DNA of 64,000 nt from Tabrizicola piscis (GCF_003940805.1 NZ_CP034328.1:1346001-1410000); one strand, 5' to 3'; counted from the first letter of the stretch, positions 1-9,123 are shown. The notes: a model not told the origin generated them from the sequence alone. A program made the numbers and translations.

Positions 1-342
1 CGCCAGCACCCAGAAGTTCAGCCAGGCGCTGACCGCCTCGCGCCGAAAGTTTCCGGGGCTGAAGGACGCGTAGAGGATCGCCTTGATCCGCCCTTCATCC
101 CCCTTGACCGCGGCCAGCGCGCCCCGCACCTCGGCACCGTAAAGCGTCAGGATATGCCGCATCGCCGCAAGGAACATCTCCTCCTTCGACCCGAAGTAGT
201 GATGCGCCAGCGCGGAAGACATCCCCGCCCGCTTGGCAATCTGGCTGACAGTCACATCCAGCGATCCAATGCGCCCGATCTCGACAATCGTGGCTTTCAC
301 CAAGGCTGCCTTGCGGATAGGCTCCATTCCAAGCTTCGGCAT
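1..342 (-). CDS. betI: Choline-responsive TetR-type repressor BetI (3' end outside window)
   Basis: The 114 visible codons start at an ATG at 342 and run off the left edge, so only the N-terminal half is present. The protein begins MPKLGMEPIRKAAL, very close to the BetI N-terminus, and has a TetR helix-turn-helix around residues 27-50 (QIAKRAGMSSALAHHYF). BetI represses choline uptake and glycine betaine synthesis genes and is released by choline. It is divergent from choXWV, and a BetI-like inverted repeat lies in the shared 83-base spacer, so control of choX and of itself is the natural reading. The ligand-binding half cannot be checked here. Confidence 0.9.
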   Translation of the reverse strand, partial: MPKLGMEPIRKAALVKATIVEIGRIGSLDVTVSQIAKRAGMSSALAHHYFGSKEEMFLAAMRHILTLYGAEVRGALAAVKGDEGRIKAILYASFSPGNFRREAVSAWLNFWVLA

Positions 343-390
343 CGGTGCGGTCCTATAAACTACTTGCCAAACCGTATCAGCACGAAGTTT

Positions 391-404
391 ATTGACTCGT
401 CAAT
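391..404. promoter_or_regulatory. Probable BetI operator
   Basis: The sequence ATTGACTCGTCAAT is an inverted repeat (ATTGA / TCAAT, 4-base centre) in the spacer between betI and choX, 22 bases before the choX start codon. Its half-sites agree with the ATTGA...TCAAT core I recall for BetI boxes. The position fits repression of choX; binding is inferred. Confidence 0.65.
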
Positions 405-425
405 CAACAAAAAACGGGGAGCCCT

Positions 426-1355
426 ATGTCCATCCGCACAACCCTCCTGACCACCGCCGTCACTTTCGCACTCGCCGGTTCTGCCTTTGCCGAAGGCTGC
501 GACAGCATCATCTTCTCGGATGTCGGCTGGACCGACATCACCGCCACCACCGCGGCCACCACCCTCGTCCTTCAGGCCCTGGGGTATGAGACCGAGACCA
601 AGGTTCTTGCCGTCCCGGTCACCTACACCGGCTTGGCCGAGGGGGACATCGACGTCTTCCTCGGCAACTGGATGCCCACGATGGAGGCCGACATCGCCCC
701 TTATCGTGAGGCTGGCACCGTCGACACCGTCCGCACCAACCTTGAAGGCGCGAAATACACGCTGGCCACCAATGCCGCCGGTGCAGCCCTTGGCATCAAG
801 GATTTCGCCGACATCGCCACCCATGCCGAAGCGCTGGACAGCAAGATCTACGGGATTGAGCCCGGCAACGACGGCAACCGCCTGATTCAGGACATGATCG
901 CCGGCGGCCCCTTCGGCCTTGATGGCTTTGAAATCGTCGAATCCTCCGAACAGGGGATGCTCGCCGAAGTCGCCAACAAGGACGCGGCGGGCGAACCCAT
1001 TGTCTTCCTCGGCTGGGAACCCCACCCGATGAACGCCAACTTCGACATGACCTACCTGACCGGCGGCGACGACTACTTCGGCCCGAACCTTGGCGGTGCC
1101 ATCGTCGCAACCAACACCCGCGCCGGCTATGTCGCGGAATGCCCGAACACCGGCAAGTTCCTGCAGAATCTCTCCTTCACGCTTGCGATGGAGAATGAAA
1201 TCATGGGCGCCATCCTGAACGACGGCACCGACCCGGCCGAGGCCGCCAAGACCTGGCTTGCCGCCAATCCCGCCGCCTGGGAAGGCTGGCTGGACGGGGT
1301 GACCACCAAGGACGGTGGCGACGCCAAGGCCGCCGTCATGGCAGCTCTGCAGTAA
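426..1355 (+). CDS. choX: Choline ABC transporter periplasmic substrate-binding protein ChoX
   Basis: A 309-residue exported protein with a signal peptide ending near residue 22 (AFA/EGC) and an OpuAC-type binding fold. Aromatic residues W35, W82, Y111 and W197 have the same spacing (47, 29, 86) as the choline-box residues W43, W90, Y119 and W205 I recall for Sinorhizobium ChoX, which argues for choline rather than betaine. It delivers choline to the ChoW/ChoV importer. A purine-rich GGGGAG precedes the ATG. It is first in choXWV and divergent from betI. A GC-rich hairpin follows the stop codon and may keep its mRNA level above that of the downstream genes. Confidence 0.95.
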   Translation: MSIRTTLLTTAVTFALAGSAFAEGCDSIIFSDVGWTDITATTAATTLVLQALGYETETKVLAVPVTYTGLAEGDIDVFLGNWMPTMEADIAPYREAGTVDTVRTNLEGAKYTLATNAAGAALGIKDFADIATHAEALDSKIYGIEPGNDGNRLIQDMIAGGPFGLDGFEIVESSEQGMLAEVANKDAAGEPIVFLGWEPHPMNANFDMTYLTGGDDYFGPNLGGAIVATNTRAGYVAECPNTGKFLQNLSFTLAMENEIMGAILNDGTDPAEAAKTWLAANPAAWEGWLDGVTTKDGGDAKAAVMAALQ

Positions 1356-1361
1356 TGCGAA

Positions 1362-1386
1362 GGGGCCCCGGGGAAACCTGGGGCCC
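1362..1386 (+). terminator. Intercistronic hairpin after choX
   Basis: GGGCCCC pairs with GGGGCCC around a short GGGGAAACCT-type loop between choX and choW. No T-run follows, so an mRNA-stabilising or attenuating hairpin is more likely than a full terminator. Similar hairpins follow two other binding-protein genes in this window. Confidence 0.5.
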
Positions 1387-1411
1387 TGTCCTTTCTGGGC
1401 GGTAGGGATTC

Positions 1412-2245
1412 ATGGAATTTCTGACAGCATGGCAGATTCCGGTCGGCGCCACGGCAAAGATCGTCTTTGACTGGTTGAAAGCGAACTTCAGGGCCGCGTT
1501 CAACAATTTCGGCGATGCGACCGAGGCTGCAATCGAAGGCCTGGTGACCGCCCTGCAATGGCCTCCCGCGCTTGTCGTCGTGGCGTTGTTCATGGCGCTG
1601 ACTTGGGCGATCCAGCGGCGCTGGCAACCGGTGCTGGTGGTCCTGATCGGCTTTCTCTTCATCATCAACCAAGGCTACTGGGAAAAAACGACCGAGACTT
1701 TGGGCCTCGTCGCCTTCGTCTGCCTGATCTGCATGACGCTTGGCGTGCCCATCGGCGTTGCCGCCGCGCACCGGCCCCGGCTCTACCAGACCATGCAGCC
1801 GGTGCTTGACCTGATGCAGACCCTGCCCGCCCCGGTCTATCTGATTCCCTTCGTCATCCTCTTCGGCATTGGCGTCGTGCCCGCCCTGTTCGCGTCGATC
1901 ATCTTCGTGGTCCCGACCTCCATCCGCCTCACCCATCTTGGCGTCTCCACCACCCCCACCGCGCTGTTGGAGGCTGCAACCGCCTTTGGTGCCACCCCGC
2001 GGCAAGTGCTGTGGAAAGTGGAACTTCCCTACGCCTTCCCGCAGATCATGGCGGGCCTGAACCAGACCATCATGCTTTCGCTCTCCATGGTCGTGATCTC
2101 GGCTTGGGTCGGGGCTGCGGGCCTTGGTGTTCCGGTGGTTGAGGCGTTGAACCGCGTCCGCCCCGACCAGGGGTTTGAGGCTGGGACCGTGATCGTCGCC
2201 CTCGCCATTCTACTGGACCGCATGCTTCGGGTGACGCGCAAATGA
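1412..2245 (+). CDS. choW: Choline ABC transporter permease ChoW
   Basis: A 277-residue inner-membrane protein with several hydrophobic segments and the BPD_transp_1 permease region in the C-terminal two thirds. The coupling segment around EAATAFGATPRQVLWKVELP contains the EAA loop that contacts the ATPase. It has the ProW/OpuAB architecture and forms the choline channel with ChoV and ChoX. Its stop codon overlaps the choV start in ATGA, indicating translational coupling. The family is unambiguous; choline specificity comes from ChoX and betI. Confidence 0.92.
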   Translation: MEFLTAWQIPVGATAKIVFDWLKANFRAAFNNFGDATEAAIEGLVTALQWPPALVVVALFMALTWAIQRRWQPVLVVLIGFLFIINQGYWEKTTETLGLVAFVCLICMTLGVPIGVAAAHRPRLYQTMQPVLDLMQTLPAPVYLIPFVILFGIGVVPALFASIIFVVPTSIRLTHLGVSTTPTALLEAATAFGATPRQVLWKVELPYAFPQIMAGLNQTIMLSLSMVVISAWVGAAGLGVPVVEALNRVRPDQGFEAGTVIVALAILLDRMLRVTRK

Positions 2246-3285
2246 CAAATCCGCAGACCAATGGCCCAGCCGTCCGGTTCGACAACGTCTCCATCGTCTT
2301 TGGCGACCACCCCGACCGGGCCTTGCCCTTGATGGATATGGGCGAAAGCCGAGGCGATATTCAGACCTCCACCGGTCAGGTGCTCGGGGTCCACAACTGC
2401 ACCCTTGACGTGGCCGAGGGCGAGATTCTTGTCCTCATGGGCCTTTCCGGGTCCGGCAAATCCACCCTTCTGCGCGCGGTGAATGGGCTGAACCCTGTCT
2501 GCCGTGGCGCCGTGCATGTCGATGACGGCAATAAGCTGATTGATGTCACCCACGCCGATCCGGCCACCCTGCGCCGCATCCGGCAACGGCGCGTGGCGAT
2601 GGTGTTCCAGCAGTTCGGCCTTCTGCCCTGGCGGACAGTCCGCGAAAACGTGGGCCTTGGCCTGGAACTTGCGGGCCTTACGCCCGCGGAACGCGCACCC
2701 CGGGTCGATGCGCAGCTAACCTTGGTCAACCTGACCCAATGGGCCGAACGCAAGGTGGGCGAACTTTCCGGCGGCATGCAGCAGCGTGTCGGCCTTGCCC
2801 GCGCTTTCGCGACCGAAGCGCCGATCCTGTTGATGGACGAACCGTTTTCGGCGTTGGACCCCCTGATCCGGGCAAAGCTGCAGGATGAACTTCTGGACCT
2901 GCAAGCCAAGCTGAAACGCACGATCATTTTCGTCAGCCATGACCTTGATGAGGCGTTCAAGATCGGTAACCGGATCGCGCTGATGGAAGGCGGGCGGATC
3001 GTGCAATGCGGCACCGCGCGCGAGATCATCGCCAATCCCGTCAGCGACTACGTCGCCGAATTCGTAGCGCATATGAACCCGCTCGGCGTCCTGACCGCCC
3101 GCGACGTGATGACCGCCGGGGAAGGCTCCGGCCCCGAAGTCACCCCGGAAACCCCCGTAAAGCATGTGATGGAGGCGTTGCGCAACGGCGCCGACCTGCT
3201 GGTCGTGGCGGCGGGCGGGCAGCGGCTGGGCGTGATCCGGGCCGCTGATGTGATGGGCCGCTTGCTGAACCCGCGCAACGGCTGA
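2242..3285 (+). CDS. choV: Choline ABC transporter ATP-binding protein ChoV
   Basis: A 347-residue ATPase of the ProV/OpuAA type. It has a Walker A (GLSGSGKST), Q-loop (FQQFGLLPW), signature (LSGGMQQR), Walker B (ILLMDEPFSALD) and switch histidine (VSHDLDEA). The C-terminal 70 residues (from about ARDVMTAG) form a single CBS-like module, which in this family senses osmotic or ionic conditions. The start overlaps the choW stop by four bases. It powers choline import together with ChoW and ChoX. Confidence 0.93.
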   Translation: MTNPQTNGPAVRFDNVSIVFGDHPDRALPLMDMGESRGDIQTSTGQVLGVHNCTLDVAEGEILVLMGLSGSGKSTLLRAVNGLNPVCRGAVHVDDGNKLIDVTHADPATLRRIRQRRVAMVFQQFGLLPWRTVRENVGLGLELAGLTPAERAPRVDAQLTLVNLTQWAERKVGELSGGMQQRVGLARAFATEAPILLMDEPFSALDPLIRAKLQDELLDLQAKLKRTIIFVSHDLDEAFKIGNRIALMEGGRIVQCGTAREIIANPVSDYVAEFVAHMNPLGVLTARDVMTAGEGSGPEVTPETPVKHVMEALRNGADLLVVAAGGQRLGVIRAADVMGRLLNPRNG

Positions 3286-3458
3286 CGGAGTCGGTCCTTA
3301 GGCGCGGGACGGGCCGTTCAGGGCTTTGCACGGTGCGTTGTGCAACCGGTCCATTGTCCCTACCAAACGGACGCAGCGTTGCTGCCGTCCGCTGGGACAA
3401 AACCTAACCATTGGTAAACAGCACCATCCAAGGCATTGATTTTGCTTGGTGAGGTCAG

Positions 3459-3475
3459 TGTCCCTGCCCGGGACA
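3459..3475 (-). terminator. Short hairpin in the choV/topA convergent spacer
   Basis: TGTCCC and GGGACA flank a five-base loop immediately downstream of the topA stop, between two convergent genes. It lacks a clear T-run and is only a candidate. The remainder of the 194-base spacer shows no gene that I can support. Confidence 0.35.
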
Positions 3476-3479
3476 TCCC

Positions 3480-6080
3480 TTAGCCCTTCGCCACCTTCTT
3501 CGCCGCAGGCTTCTTGGCCGCAGGCTTCGCCGGGGCAGCCTTCTTCGCCACAGCCTTCTTCGCCACAGCCTTCTTCGGTGCCGCCTTCTTCGGCGCAGCC
3601 TTCTTCTTGCCGCCGCCCTTCCCCGCCTTCTCAGCCACCAGCGCCAACGCCTCCTCCAGCGTCACCGCCTCGGGTGTCAGCTCCTTCGGCAAGGTGGCGT
3701 TGACCTTGCCCCACTTGACGTAAGGCCCATAGCGGCCGGGCATCACCTGCACCTCACCGCCATCGGGATGGTCGCCCAACACCCTAAGCGGCCCCGCCGG
3801 CGCCGCCGCCCCACGCCGCCCCGCAGCCTTCTGCGCCAGCACTTCCATCGCGCGGTTCATGCCGATGGTGAACACCTCTTCGACATCCGGGATGTTGGCG
3901 TAGACCGCCCCATGCTTCACATAGGGCCCATAGCGACCGATCGCGGCCTCGACCGGCTCACCGGTTTCGGGGTGGGGGCCGATGATCCGGGGCAGCGACA
4001 GCAGGTCCAGCGCCCGTTCAAGGGTCAGCGTATCCGCGCTCCACCCCTTGGGCAGGCTGGCGCGGTCGGGTTTCGGCTGCGCCTCGGTCGCCTCGCCGCG
4101 CTGGACGTAAGGCCCGAACCGCCCCGCCCGCAGCGAGATGGGATTGCCGTCGGCATCTTGCCCAAGCACCTTGCCATCGACGCCCCCGGCATCCTCACCC
4201 CCAGAGATGGGTCTGGTATAGCGGCATTCGGGATAGTTGCCGCAACCGATGAACGCCCCGCCAGACCGCGAGGTCTTCAGATGCAGCCGCCCGGTGCCAC
4301 AGACCTGGCATTGCCGCGGGTCAGAGCCGTCTGCCCGCAAGGGGTACAGGTGCGGCGCCAGAAAGTCGTCGATCTTGGTGAGAACCTCGCCAATCCGCAA
4401 ATCGGCGGTTTCGGCGACGGCAGCGGAAAAGTCCCGCCAGAACCGGGCGAGAACATCCTTGTAGTCACGATCCCCGGCCGAGACGTCATCAAGCTCCGTC
4501 TCAAGATCCGCAGTGAAATCATACTCCACATACTTGCGGAAGTAGTTGGTCAGGAACGCCGTCACCAAGCGCCCCTTATCCTCGGGGATCAGGCGGTTCT
4601 TGTCCTTGCGGACATATTCGCGGTCCTGGATCGTGGTCAGGACGGACGCATAGGTCGAGGGGCGGCCGATGCCGAGTTCTTCCATCCGCTTGACCAGCGT
4701 CGCCTCGGTATAGCGGGGCGGGGCTTGGGTGAAATGCTGGTCGGGCGTGACACTGCGTTTCTCGGCACCCTCACCGGCCATGATCTGCGGCAGGCGGCCT
4801 TCGTCATCGCCTTCTTCATCCCGGCCTTCGTCGTAGATCTTCAGAAAGCCGTCAAACAGCACCACCTGGCCATTGGCGCGCAAGCTGACCTGACCGTCGG
4901 CGGACGCGACATCAACCGTCGTCCGCTCCAACCGCGCGGCGGCCATCTGGCTGGCGATGGTGCGTTTCCAGATCAGATCGTAAAGCCGCTTCTGGTCGGT
5001 ATCGGCCAGACGCAGCTTGTCCGGGGCCGCAGCCATATCGGTCGGCCGGATACATTCATGCGCTTCCTGCGCGTTCTTGGCCTTGTTCTTGTACATGCGT
5101 GGGCTGTCGGGGACATAGGTCGCCCCAAACCGGCGCTTGATTTCATCCCGCGCGGCCATCACCGCTTCGGGTGCCATGTCGATGCCATCGGTTCGCATGT
5201 AGGTGATCAGCCCGGCCTCATACAGGCGCTGTGCTGCGTTCATGCATTGCTTTGCGCCCATGCCATGCTTGCGGCTGGCCTCTTGCTGCAGGGTCGAGGT
5301 CATGAAGGGCGGATAGGGGTTGCGGGTGGCGGGCTTTGCCTCGACCGCCGAGACGGTCAGCGCGCGGGAGGACACGGCCTTGACCGCCAGTTCCGCCGCC
5401 TCAGCCGTGGGGATATCGAACTTTGACAGCTTCTTGCCGCCAAGCATGGTCAAGGTCGCCTCATATTCCTGCCCGCGGGGGGTCAGAAGCAGGGCCTTCA
5501 CCGTCCAGTATTCCTGTGGGCGAAACGCCTCGATCTCCAACTCGCGCTCGACGATCAGGCGCAGGCAGACCGATTGCACCCTGCCCGCCGATTTTGCCCC
5601 CGGCAGCTTGCGCCAAAGGACCGGCGACAGGGTGAAGCCCACAAGGTAATCCAGCGCGCGGCGGGCGAGGTAAGCGTCGACCAGCGGCTGATCGACCTGG
5701 CGGGGGTTCTTCATCGCCTCGGTCACCGCGTCCTTGGTGATGGCGTTGAAGGTCACACGGGCGACCGTCTTGCCCTTCTTCAGGCTGGAGGCGAGCGCCT
5801 CTTGCAGGTGCCAGCTGATCGCCTCGCCCTCGCGGTCAGGGTCGGTGGCAAGGATCAGGGTGTCATCGGTTTTCAGCGCCTCGGCGATGGCCTTCACATG
5901 TTTGCGGCTTTCGGGTGAGACTTCCCACAACATGGCAAAGCCGTCCTCGGTATCGACCGAGCCATCCTTGGCCGGCAGGTCGCGGACATGGCCGTAGGAG
6001 GCCAGAACGGTGAAGTCGGGACCAAGATACTTGTTGATTGTCTTGGCCTTGGCGGGGGATTCGACGACGACGACTGGCAT
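3480..6080 (-). CDS. topA: DNA topoisomerase I
   Basis: An 866-residue type IA topoisomerase that relaxes negative supercoils. The TOPRIM domain starts directly after the initiator (VVVESPAKAKTINKYLG) and includes ATDPDREGEA. The catalytic tyrosine lies in ITYMRTD. A four-cysteine zinc motif (CQVCGTG ... GCGNYPEC) follows the core, then three GR(F/Y)GPYV repeats, and the protein ends in a long Lys/Ala/Pro-rich basic tail. The ATG at 6080 is chosen because the TOPRIM begins two residues later; an upstream in-frame start would add an unrelated leader. It follows dprA on the same strand, 116 bases away, a common pairing in alphaproteobacteria. Confidence 0.97.
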   Translation of the reverse strand: MPVVVVESPAKAKTINKYLGPDFTVLASYGHVRDLPAKDGSVDTEDGFAMLWEVSPESRKHVKAIAEALKTDDTLILATDPDREGEAISWHLQEALASSLKKGKTVARVTFNAITKDAVTEAMKNPRQVDQPLVDAYLARRALDYLVGFTLSPVLWRKLPGAKSAGRVQSVCLRLIVERELEIEAFRPQEYWTVKALLLTPRGQEYEATLTMLGGKKLSKFDIPTAEAAELAVKAVSSRALTVSAVEAKPATRNPYPPFMTSTLQQEASRKHGMGAKQCMNAAQRLYEAGLITYMRTDGIDMAPEAVMAARDEIKRRFGATYVPDSPRMYKNKAKNAQEAHECIRPTDMAAAPDKLRLADTDQKRLYDLIWKRTIASQMAAARLERTTVDVASADGQVSLRANGQVVLFDGFLKIYDEGRDEEGDDEGRLPQIMAGEGAEKRSVTPDQHFTQAPPRYTEATLVKRMEELGIGRPSTYASVLTTIQDREYVRKDKNRLIPEDKGRLVTAFLTNYFRKYVEYDFTADLETELDDVSAGDRDYKDVLARFWRDFSAAVAETADLRIGEVLTKIDDFLAPHLYPLRADGSDPRQCQVCGTGRLHLKTSRSGGAFIGCGNYPECRYTRPISGGEDAGGVDGKVLGQDADGNPISLRAGRFGPYVQRGEATEAQPKPDRASLPKGWSADTLTLERALDLLSLPRIIGPHPETGEPVEAAIGRYGPYVKHGAVYANIPDVEEVFTIGMNRAMEVLAQKAAGRRGAAAPAGPLRVLGDHPDGGEVQVMPGRYGPYVKWGKVNATLPKELTPEAVTLEEALALVAEKAGKGGGKKKAAPKKAAPKKAVAKKAVAKKAAPAKPAAKKPAAKKVAKG

Positions 6081-6196
6081 GATATCCCAACTCTCCCGAG
6101 GCCCAGCGAATGGCCGCGCACCATGTGGGACAAGCGCAGGTCTTGTCAACCGGGGGACGGACGGAAGCCCTTCGCTGGTCAGGATGACGCTGTGCT

Positions 6197-7345
6197 TCAG
6201 TCCAGCCGCGCCAGAAGACCACCGGGTTGGCGGGCAATGCGGCCATCAAGTTCCAACGACAAAAGCTCAGGCGCCAGTTCCGCTGGTGTGATCGCAAGGT
6301 CGCGCAGAAGCTGATCTTCGGCCAGCGGGCTTGGGCCAAGCCGGGACAGGATCATGTTGTGCAACAGCGCCGTTTCCTTGAGCGGGCGTTGCTTTGCCAC
6401 CGGACCGGGCAGGGAAGCCATGGGCACATGGATTTCGGGGCTGGCATGGCCTAACACGCCCAATGCCTCAAGCACATCGGCTGGACTGCGCACCAGAACG
6501 GCACCATCGCGGATCAGCATGTTGCAGCCAGCGGCCCTTGCGTCAAAGGGGTGGCCCGGTACGGCCATCACCTCACGCCCCTGGTCAAGGGCCATGCGGG
6601 CCGTGATCAGACTGCCGGACTTCGACGCGGCTTCCACCACGATGACCGCCCGACCCAGGCCCGCCACCAGCCGGTTGCGCAGCGGAAAGTGGCGCGCCTG
6701 CGGTTCAAGCCCGGGGGGCTGTTCGCTGATCCGGCAGCCCTTGGCCGCAATCTCGGCCGCGAGGGCGGTGTTTTCGGGGGGATAGATGACATCAACACCA
6801 CCCGCCATCACTGCCACGGTGCTGGCCGGGCCTTCCGCAAGGGCGGCGGCGTGGGCTTCGCCATCAATGCCGCGCGCCATGCCCGATACGACGGTAAACC
6901 CCGCCGCCACCAACCCCTGCGCCAGCCGCCGCGCCATCCGCATCCCGAGGGAGGAGGCGTTGCGCGCCCCCACCATGCCGATCGCGGGCCGGTTCAGCAG
7001 GCTGACATCCCCGAGCGCCCACAGGACCGGGGGCGCGTCGGCCAGGGACAGCAGCGCATGGGGGTAGTCCGCGTCGCCATGGACCAGCAGCCTGGCACCG
7101 GCCTTGGAGCCCTGCCGCATCTCAGCCTCGACGACGCCAAGGGGGCACACTTCATACTCCTCCACCCCCGCGGCGCGGGCGATGGCGGGCAGGGCGGCAA
7201 GGGCGGCGCGGGCGGATCCGTGTTCCGCCATCAGGCGGTGATAGGTCACGGCCCCCACCCGACGGGACCGGACAAGGCGCAGGGCGTCCAGCCGGGTGTC
7301 CAGCGACATTCCATGTCCTGATTGCAACAGCTGACCGTCTGCCAT
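6197..7345 (-). CDS. dprA: DNA-processing protein DprA (Smf family)
   Basis: A 382-residue protein with an N-terminal helical region, the Rossmann-like DprA core (GARNAS, SGMARGIDGEAH, GGVDVIYPPEN, ISEQPPG, FPLRNRLVAGL) and a C-terminal winged-helix-like segment. DprA loads RecA on incoming single-stranded DNA during natural transformation and is also widespread in bacteria not known to be competent. The ATG at 7345 (MADGQLLQ) is preferred to in-frame starts further upstream, which extend into low-quality sequence; the Met at 7309 is an alternative. It lies upstream of topA on the same strand. Confidence 0.93.
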   Translation of the reverse strand: MADGQLLQSGHGMSLDTRLDALRLVRSRRVGAVTYHRLMAEHGSARAALAALPAIARAAGVEEYEVCPLGVVEAEMRQGSKAGARLLVHGDADYPHALLSLADAPPVLWALGDVSLLNRPAIGMVGARNASSLGMRMARRLAQGLVAAGFTVVSGMARGIDGEAHAAALAEGPASTVAVMAGGVDVIYPPENTALAAEIAAKGCRISEQPPGLEPQARHFPLRNRLVAGLGRAVIVVEAASKSGSLITARMALDQGREVMAVPGHPFDARAAGCNMLIRDGAVLVRSPADVLEALGVLGHASPEIHVPMASLPGPVAKQRPLKETALLHNMILSRLGPSPLAEDQLLRDLAITPAELAPELLSLELDGRIARQPGGLLARLD

Positions 7346-7421
7346 GTTCGACCCCACGTCTTGACCCTGCGTCCTGACGATTCTCAGCCTGCACCCGGCA
7401 GGGTTAATGAAGACTGAATAT

Positions 7422-7464
7422 GGGCTTGCTTCTTTGCCAAATACTCCCGCCGGAGGCATCCGCA
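7422..7464. repeat. Candidate Rhodobacterales interspersed intergenic motif
   Basis: The minus strand reads GCCTCCGGCGGGAGTATTTG followed by GCAAAGAAGC. I recall closely similar text between genes in many Rhodobacterales genomes. It lies in the 223-base spacer between the divergent dprA and aminotransferase genes. Only one copy is present in this window, so its repeat status is from memory. Confidence 0.45.
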
Positions 7465-7482
7465 CTCTCCACCGGCGCTGCG

Positions 7483-7520
7483 TGATCAAGGATTGAACCC
7501 GGCTTCGATTTTTGATCAAA
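7483..7520. promoter_or_regulatory. Paired TGATCA palindromes before the aminotransferase gene
   Basis: TGATCA at 7483-7488 and the perfect palindrome TTTGATCAAA at 7511-7520 have centres 30 bases apart, close to three helical turns. They precede the gene starting at 7569. This spacing suits a dimeric regulator, but none is encoded next door, so the assignment is an inference. Confidence 0.35.
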
Positions 7521-7568
7521 TGCCGTAAAGACTCCGAGGCCCCGGAGTCGCCCAGGGGAGCGAAGACC

Positions 7569-8846
7569 ATGCTGAACGCCGAAGTCGCCAAGCGCCGTGA
7601 CGATGCCATCTCGCGCGGGGTGGGGATGATGACCCAGATCTATGCAGATCGCGCCCTGAACGCGGAAGTGTGGGACATCGAGGGCAACCGCTATATCGAC
7701 TTTGCCGCCGGGATCGCGGTGGTGAACACCGGGCATTGCCACCCTAAGGTGATGGCGGCGGTGGCCAACCAGATGACCAAGTTCACCCACACCTGCCATC
7801 AGGTGATGCCGTATGAAAACTACATCCGGCTGGCGGAGCGGCTGAACGACAAGGTGCCGGGCGATTTCAAGAAGAAGACGATCTTCGTGACCACCGGCGC
7901 CGAGGCTTGTGAGAACGCGGTCAAGATTGCCCGCATCGCCACGGGCCGCAATGCCGTGATCGCCTTCGGCGGCGGGTTTCATGGCCGGACCTTCATGGGC
8001 ATGTCGCTGACCGGCAAGGTGGAGCCCTACAAGAAGGGCTTCGGCGCGATGATGCCGGATGTGTTCCACGTCCCCTTCCCGATGGACCCGCATGGGATTT
8101 CGACCGCCGATGCGATGAAAGGGATGGAGAAGCTCTTCAAGGCCGACCTCGACCCCGCCCGCGTCGCCGCGATCATCTTTGAGCCGGTACAGGGCGAAGG
8201 CGGCTTTTACCCCGCGCCGACCGACCTTGTCCGCGCGATCCGCACCCTGTGCGACAAGCATGGCATCGTGATGATCGCTGATGAGGTGCAGACCGGCTTT
8301 GCCCGCACCGGTGCCCTGTTTGCGATGGAAGCCCACGGCGTTGCCGCCGACCTGACCACCATGGCCAAGGGCCTTGCCGGTGGCCTGCCGCTGGCTGCCG
8401 TTACGGGCCGTGCCGATCTGATGGATGCGGCCAATCCCGGCGGGCTTGGTGGCACCTATGCCGGCAACCCCCTTGGGATCGCCGCCGCCAACGCCGTGCT
8501 TGACGTGATCGAGGAGGAAGACCTTTGCGCCCGCGCGAATGAACTTGGGTCCCGCCTCAAGCAGCGGCTGGAAGCGATTCGCGCTACCGCGCCGGAAATC
8601 ATCGACATTCGCGGCCCGGGGTTCATGGTGGCGGTCGAATTCGCCAACCCGTCCACCAAGGAACCCGACGCTGGCTTCACCAACCGCGTCCGGCTTGAGG
8701 CGCAGAAGCGCGGGCTGATCCTGTTGACCTGCGGCGTCTACGGCAACGTCGTGCGCTTCCTTGCCCCCATCACCATCCCCGATGCCCATTTCGCCGAGGC
8801 GATGGAGATTCTGGAAGCCTCGGTCGCGGCTGCGCGTCAGGCCTGA
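7569..8846 (+). CDS. gabT: Class III aminotransferase, probable 4-aminobutyrate aminotransferase
   Basis: A 425-residue PLP enzyme of the GabT type, which moves the amino group of 4-aminobutyrate to 2-oxoglutarate to give succinate semialdehyde. It shows TTGAEACENAVKIAR (cofactor phosphate site), GGFHGRT, the DEVQTGF aspartate that contacts the pyridine nitrogen, and the Schiff-base lysine in TMAKGLAGG. ATG 7569 is preceded by GGGGAG at a good distance, so it is preferred to an in-frame codon 57 bases upstream. There is no succinate semialdehyde dehydrogenase next to it, so a related omega-amino acid substrate such as 5-aminovalerate cannot be excluded. Confidence 0.85.
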   Translation: MLNAEVAKRRDDAISRGVGMMTQIYADRALNAEVWDIEGNRYIDFAAGIAVVNTGHCHPKVMAAVANQMTKFTHTCHQVMPYENYIRLAERLNDKVPGDFKKKTIFVTTGAEACENAVKIARIATGRNAVIAFGGGFHGRTFMGMSLTGKVEPYKKGFGAMMPDVFHVPFPMDPHGISTADAMKGMEKLFKADLDPARVAAIIFEPVQGEGGFYPAPTDLVRAIRTLCDKHGIVMIADEVQTGFARTGALFAMEAHGVAADLTTMAKGLAGGLPLAAVTGRADLMDAANPGGLGGTYAGNPLGIAAANAVLDVIEEEDLCARANELGSRLKQRLEAIRATAPEIIDIRGPGFMVAVEFANPSTKEPDAGFTNRVRLEAQKRGLILLTCGVYGNVVRFLAPITIPDAHFAEAMEILEASVAAARQA

Positions 8847-8870
8847 TCCCGAACCTTCCTGAGCACGAAA

Positions 8871-8899
8871 CCCGGAGGGCCGAATTTTCGGCCTCCGGG
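8871..8899 (+). terminator. Hairpin downstream of the aminotransferase gene
   Basis: CCCGGAGGGCCGAA is complementary to TTCGGCCTCCGGG with one bulged base. It starts 25 bases after the stop codon. There is no clean T-run, so strength is uncertain. The remaining spacer up to 9123 holds no gene that I can support. Confidence 0.55.
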
Positions 8900-9123
8900 C
8901 TGTTATCCGGGCCTGGTGGCGCACCCCACCTTGAGCCCCGAAAACCCTCCGGGAACCCAGCGCGCGCGCTTGTCTTAACGCGCAAACTTGCCGGTGGTTC
9001 CGCCATTTTTCGATGAAACTGTCATATGGCAGGGCACCGCCTGTCAGGCATGAGATGATGGCGAAGGGTTAATCTTTGCCGTAATCTGCGCCTGTTCGCG
9101 GATTCCCCGCATGGAGCCATATC

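Noticed and set aside
3768..5426. Long plus-strand open frame of 552 codons opposite topA
   Set aside because: It is a GC-bias shadow of topA, with no domain and a His/Arg/Gly-rich composition; topA on the other strand is unambiguous.
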